From positions 1 to 37,423 of the forward strand of contig NZ_JAINDZ010000043.1 of the NCBI RefSeq assembly GCF_019802345.1: a DNA stretch of 37,423 nt, given 5' to 3'. The translations under genes and the position numbers were made by a program. Within the stretch, counting starts at the first letter, position 1. Each line of letters opens with the position of its first letter. The DNA comes from Methylosinus sp. Sm6 (GTDB lineage: Bacteria > Pseudomonadota > Alphaproteobacteria > Rhizobiales > Beijerinckiaceae). Of this stretch, positions 34,238-37,423 are shown one piece after another. The notes beneath the pieces are model-generated. The model did not search any database and was not told the DNA's origin. It worked only from the letters and a program-made list of their open reading frames with translations.

Positions 34238-37200
34238 TCAGCCGACCTCTGCGGACAGCAGCTCCTTCTCGGCAGGCGCCGTTCCGACAATCGGTCTGAG
34301 CTCGCGCAGGACGCTGACCCAGGACGAAGCCCGGTCGGGGCTTTTCACCGGACGCAGCCCGGACGGGGGCGGCTCGAGGGAAGGCGACTGCGGGGCGATG
34401 ACGGTGTCGCCGAGCTCGAGGAAGCTCATCGCCTCCGCACAGAGATTGCTCGGACGGGAGCCCATCTGCACGAGGATGTCGAAGGAGCCGCCGCTGGCGT
34501 TGAATTCGGCCTGCGCGATCGGATGAATGTTCTTCTCTATGCCCCGATGGACGAGATTGGTGAGCACGGTGAAGGACCAGTCGGGCGTCGCGCGCGCGAT
34601 ATGTTGCAGAAGCTTGAAGTTCTGCGAATTGCCCAGCAGCACGAGGGCCGCCTTCTTGCGCAGATTGCTCGGTCGCTCGATCTCGCCGCCGAACAGCGCG
34701 AAGGTGAGGTCGTCGCAGCAGGCGTCCGGCGCATGCTCCTTCGCGAACCAGGCGCCCTCCCGCATGTCCGACTTGTCGGCGTCGCCGAGCACATAGAATG
34801 CGCCGTCGCAATCCATGAGGCCGTCGACCGCGACGCGAAGCATCGGCGCGCCGCCGAGGTCCGGGAGCTCGAGCAGCGCGTCGATCGCCGCATAGGACAG
34901 CACGAGGCGGGGCTTCACCCGCTCGAGCACGTCGAGCCAATGCGCCTCCTTCCACTGGGGATGGGCCTGAACCAGCAGGAGATTGTCGCGAAAGAGCACG
35001 CCTTCCTTGACGTCCTGGAAGCCGACGGTGACGACCACGGGACGCAGGCCGAGGTCGGCGAGGCCCTGAGCATGACGGGCGACCAGATTGCTGAGCGATC
35101 CGGCGGTGGCGTCCTTGAATTTGAAATGAGGGACCAGAATCATCACCGGCGCGAGCGGCGCCAGCTCGACGCTGTGCCGGCCGAAGCTGAAGCGCACGTT
35201 CGAGCCGATGGCGTTCACGCGGGCCGGCAGGCTGGCCTCGACGCCGTCCCATGGACTCGACGCCGCGGGGTCGGTCGTGGGCTGAACCAGCCAAGCGGCC
35301 GGTCCGTCATGTCGCAAGGCGTTTCTCCAAGCCACCGCCTCTTCTTTGGTCAGCGAGAGCCATTGCTGCCGCCCGCGCTCGCTCTCCGGCAGCAGGCCCG
35401 ACGCGAAGCTGGCGAGCCTGGCGGTGATCGTGCGAACCTGCGGCAGTGCGGCGCTCAGCGCATTCTCTGCGGCGGTCACGACCGCCAGAGCCGATTTGTA
35501 GCCCTCCGGCGACGCCAGCGCATAGCGGGAGACGATGCGCGTCAGGCTCAGAACGTCTCCCGCCGGGAGATTGGCCGCGAGCAGGCTGCGGAACGCCTTC
35601 TCCAGGACCTCCGCCGGCGTCTCTTCCACCGCCGCCTCCGCCCGGCCGCCGATCCACGCCAATTCGGCGACCGCGTTCAGCAGCCGCAGAGCCGGCTCCT
35701 CCGGATGGGCATGCCGCGCCGCCGCGGTGAGCTCGCAAGCGCCTTGAATGTCGCCGCCGGCGAGCAGGGCCGCCGCCACGGCGACCACGGGGGTCGAAAG
35801 ACCGCCGAAAATCGCCAGGCGCTCCCGTCGATAGACCGGCTCCTCGCCGACGCTGCCCGGGCGCTCGAGCGCGCCGAGCTCATAATCCAGAAGGTCGAGG
35901 TCGAGCGGGCGCAGCGCTAGGTCATAGCCGTTCTCGGCCAGCCTTTGGCGCATCGCCTCGAAGGACGCCCACACCTCATCGACGGAGACCGCGGTCATGC
36001 AGGCGGAAACGGAACAGCGCCGCCAGTCCGGCTTATAGAGGCACGGGCCGCAATCGACGCGCGCGGTCACCGCGTCGCTATGCGCATAGACCGGGCCGTT
36101 CTTGATGATTCCGGTCGGGCCGAAGATCCAGAGCGTCGGGACGCCGATCGCCTCCGCAATATGGCAGAGGCCGCCGTCATGTCCGACGAAATAGGAGCAT
36201 TTCCCGAGCTCGGCGATCACATCGCGCATCGGAATGCCGGTGAAGTCCTCCGAGCCGGCGACATGCTCGCCGGGCAGGCCGAAGCTCCGGACGACGAAGC
36301 CCGCTTCGCGCAGCCGCTGAACCAGCTCCGGCATAAAGGGCCATTCGCGCTTCGACCACGCCCCTTCCTTCACGCCATTGGCGATGGCGACAATGTTTCC
36401 ATTGGGATGCGTGTATTCGACATTGCGAATGAAAGGGCGCGCCGCATCTGTTTCCAGCCAGCCTTCGTCCCGCGTCTCGCTCGGAAGGAACAGGAAATTG
36501 AGATCCGGCTCGGATATGAAGCGTCCTTCCTCGTTGAAGCTGGCCAGCCGGTTCGCGGCCACATGCTCCTTGATCCGGAACATGGGCGCGGTCCCGCCCG
36601 CCGTCGGCGAGGAGACGACGACGTCATAGCTGCGGCCGACGAGCCATTCATAGCCAGGATAGACGGCGTTGAGATCGGGGCATTGCGCGAACAGATGCAC
36701 CGCCTCGTCGAAGCGGTTGTGGATCACGAGATCCACCGGCGCGCCGTAGCGGCTCGCGAGCCATTTCACCATCGGCGTCGCATAGATCATATTGCCGAGC
36801 CCCTCGCCGACGACAGCCGCGACTCGGGTGGTCACGGCGGCGATGGCGCGCTCGACGGAATGGCTCGTCACGCCGACGCAGAAGCGATCCTCGATCGCTT
36901 CCGCCACGCCGACCGCGACATTCACGAAGGATTGGGCGCAAGCGACGGCGCGCCGGAACGCCGCGCGCGCGGTCTCGTCCGCCGCATCGTCGGGCACATG
37001 GCTCACGTCGACGGCGCTCATGTCCCAGATGATCTTGGCTTTCAGGGCGTAGAGAGTCGAGACGTCGCTCGGCTCGTCCGTGACCACATAGACGACGTCG
37101 AGGTCTCTCGAGAGCAGCGCGGCGAATGGCAGGGCGCTCGCGACGAAGGTCGCGACCTCGGTCCGCGCCGGCAGCGAATTGAGCCGCTTGGCGATCTGCG

Positions 37201-37270
37201 ACGCCTTGCGCAAATTGGCGGGAGCGGCCTCGCGCCCCCTGACGAATACGGCGACTCGCAAGGGGGTCAC
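34238..37270 (-). CDS. Large multidomain glycosyltransferase with GT9 (heptosyltransferase-like) domain, 1010 aa
   Basis: Three regions can be seen. Residues 1-130 form an alpha/beta N-terminal part. Residues about 150-445 form a GT9-like GT-B domain: VVGEGLGNMIYATPMVKWLA as the acceptor-side opening, and GHDGGLCHIAEAIGVPTLWIFGPTG at 363-387 as the nucleotide-sugar site, followed by four cysteines at 407-424 (CGPC...C...C). Residues about 485-680 are helical and TPR-like, and about 705-1000 form a second alpha/beta domain that may be another glycosyltransferase (ILVPHFKF ... MGSRPSNLCAEAMSFLELGD). The first domain lacks the usual LPS-operon neighbours, so the acceptor (LPS, flagellin or capsule) is open. 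It starts with GTG 37270, overlapping the upstream gene stop by 4 bp, and ends before a strong terminator. Confidence 0.82.
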   Translation of the reverse strand: MTPLRVAVFVRGREAAPANLRKASQIAKRLNSLPARTEVATFVASALPFAALLSRDLDVVYVVTDEPSDVSTLYALKAKIIWDMSAVDVSHVPDDAADETARAAFRRAVACAQSFVNVAVGVAEAIEDRFCVGVTSHSVERAIAAVTTRVAAVVGEGLGNMIYATPMVKWLASRYGAPVDLVIHNRFDEAVHLFAQCPDLNAVYPGYEWLVGRSYDVVVSSPTAGGTAPMFRIKEHVAANRLASFNEEGRFISEPDLNFLFLPSETRDEGWLETDAARPFIRNVEYTHPNGNIVAIANGVKEGAWSKREWPFMPELVQRLREAGFVVRSFGLPGEHVAGSEDFTGIPMRDVIAELGKCSYFVGHDGGLCHIAEAIGVPTLWIFGPTGIIKNGPVYAHSDAVTARVDCGPCLYKPDWRRCSVSACMTAVSVDEVWASFEAMRQRLAENGYDLALRPLDLDLLDYELGALERPGSVGEEPVYRRERLAIFGGLSTPVVAVAAALLAGGDIQGACELTAAARHAHPEEPALRLLNAVAELAWIGGRAEAAVEETPAEVLEKAFRSLLAANLPAGDVLSLTRIVSRYALASPEGYKSALAVVTAAENALSAALPQVRTITARLASFASGLLPESERGRQQWLSLTKEEAVAWRNALRHDGPAAWLVQPTTDPAASSPWDGVEASLPARVNAIGSNVRFSFGRHSVELAPLAPVMILVPHFKFKDATAGSLSNLVARHAQGLADLGLRPVVVTVGFQDVKEGVLFRDNLLLVQAHPQWKEAHWLDVLERVKPRLVLSYAAIDALLELPDLGGAPMLRVAVDGLMDCDGAFYVLGDADKSDMREGAWFAKEHAPDACCDDLTFALFGGEIERPSNLRKKAALVLLGNSQNFKLLQHIARATPDWSFTVLTNLVHRGIEKNIHPIAQAEFNASGGSFDILVQMGSRPSNLCAEAMSFLELGDTVIAPQSPSLEPPPSGLRPVKSPDRASSWVSVLRELRPIVGTAPAEKELLSAEVG

Positions 37271-37423
37271 GCTTTTGCTCCTTCGGCGAGAACTTTGAAT
37301 TTATCGGCGGTGAGGACGCGGCGCATGAGGCGCAGGGTTTGATCGTCGGGGACGTCGAAGCCCTGCGGGGGGCCGGGATAGACGATGGTCTGGTCGTAGC
37401 CGCGGGTCGCGAATTTGGCTTCG
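37267..37423 (-). CDS. C-terminal end of an upstream gene, probably in a glycosyltransferase operon (cut by right edge)
   Basis: Only the last ~51 codons are present, ending ...KFKVLAEGAKA and a TGA that overlaps the GTG of the large glycosyltransferase (GTGA). The visible part includes YDQTIVYPGPPQGFDVPDD and is too short to identify. The overlap implies co-translation with the glycosyltransferase. Confidence 0.75.
   Translation of the reverse strand, partial: EAKFATRGYDQTIVYPGPPQGFDVPDDQTLRLMRRVLTADKFKVLAEGAKA

Noticed and set aside
1-37423. CRISPR arrays, insertion sequences, integrases, phage genes
   Set aside because: No repeat-spacer pattern, transposase, integrase or phage structural motif was seen on either strand.

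Overview
The window looks like part of a GC-rich alphaproteobacterial chromosome. That placement rests on codon style, very high GC in the right third, a PrmA gene and a dedicated tRNA-Arg(CCG). It may be a Hyphomicrobiales methylotroph or relative, but nothing here proves the genus. A tRNA-Arg gene at 24339-24415 divides the window in two. Left of it is an accessory, moderately GC-rich block for specialised metabolism. Right of it is a more GC-rich, housekeeping and cell-surface block.

Left block (1-24.3 kb). Nine genes read on the minus strand: a TetR regulator, a tripartite RND efflux set (adaptor plus two MdtB/MdtC-like pumps joined by 4-bp overlaps), an MbtH-like protein, a 2860-residue FAAL-ACP-C-A-T-C-A-T megasynthetase, a 1121-residue C-A-T NRPS, a 532-residue CmlA/FrsH-type metallo-beta-lactamase-fold protein, and a further NRPS whose first condensation domain runs off the left edge. 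I read this as an assembly line for an N-acylated lipopeptide. The FAAL activates a fatty acid, the first A domain has a clear aspartate code (DLTKIGHVGK), and at least two more residues plus the off-window module(s) follow. A probable diiron hydroxylase acts on one carrier-bound residue. The product probably leaves by the RND pump. No thioesterase, outer-membrane receptor or phosphopantetheinyl transferase is visible. A SAM-dependent methyltransferase is transcribed away from tetR. The short space between them holds opposed sigma70-like promoters and a 21-bp palindrome.

Right block (24.3-37.4 kb). This holds tRNA-Arg, a FabF-like ketosynthase (minus), prmA (plus), and a plus-strand run: an FAD oxidoreductase of the UDP-galactopyranose-mutase type, GtrA, a PglB/STT3-like GT-C membrane protein, an exported unknown protein and a DUF1624-type membrane protein. 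On the minus strand are an unrecognised 335-residue protein and a 1010-residue glycosyltransferase with a GT9 domain. The latter overlaps a gene cut by the right edge and ends in a clear intrinsic terminator. The theme is envelope glycan or lipid-linked sugar work.

The most interesting part is the NRPS/CmlA-like/RND block, which I cannot match to a described pathway.
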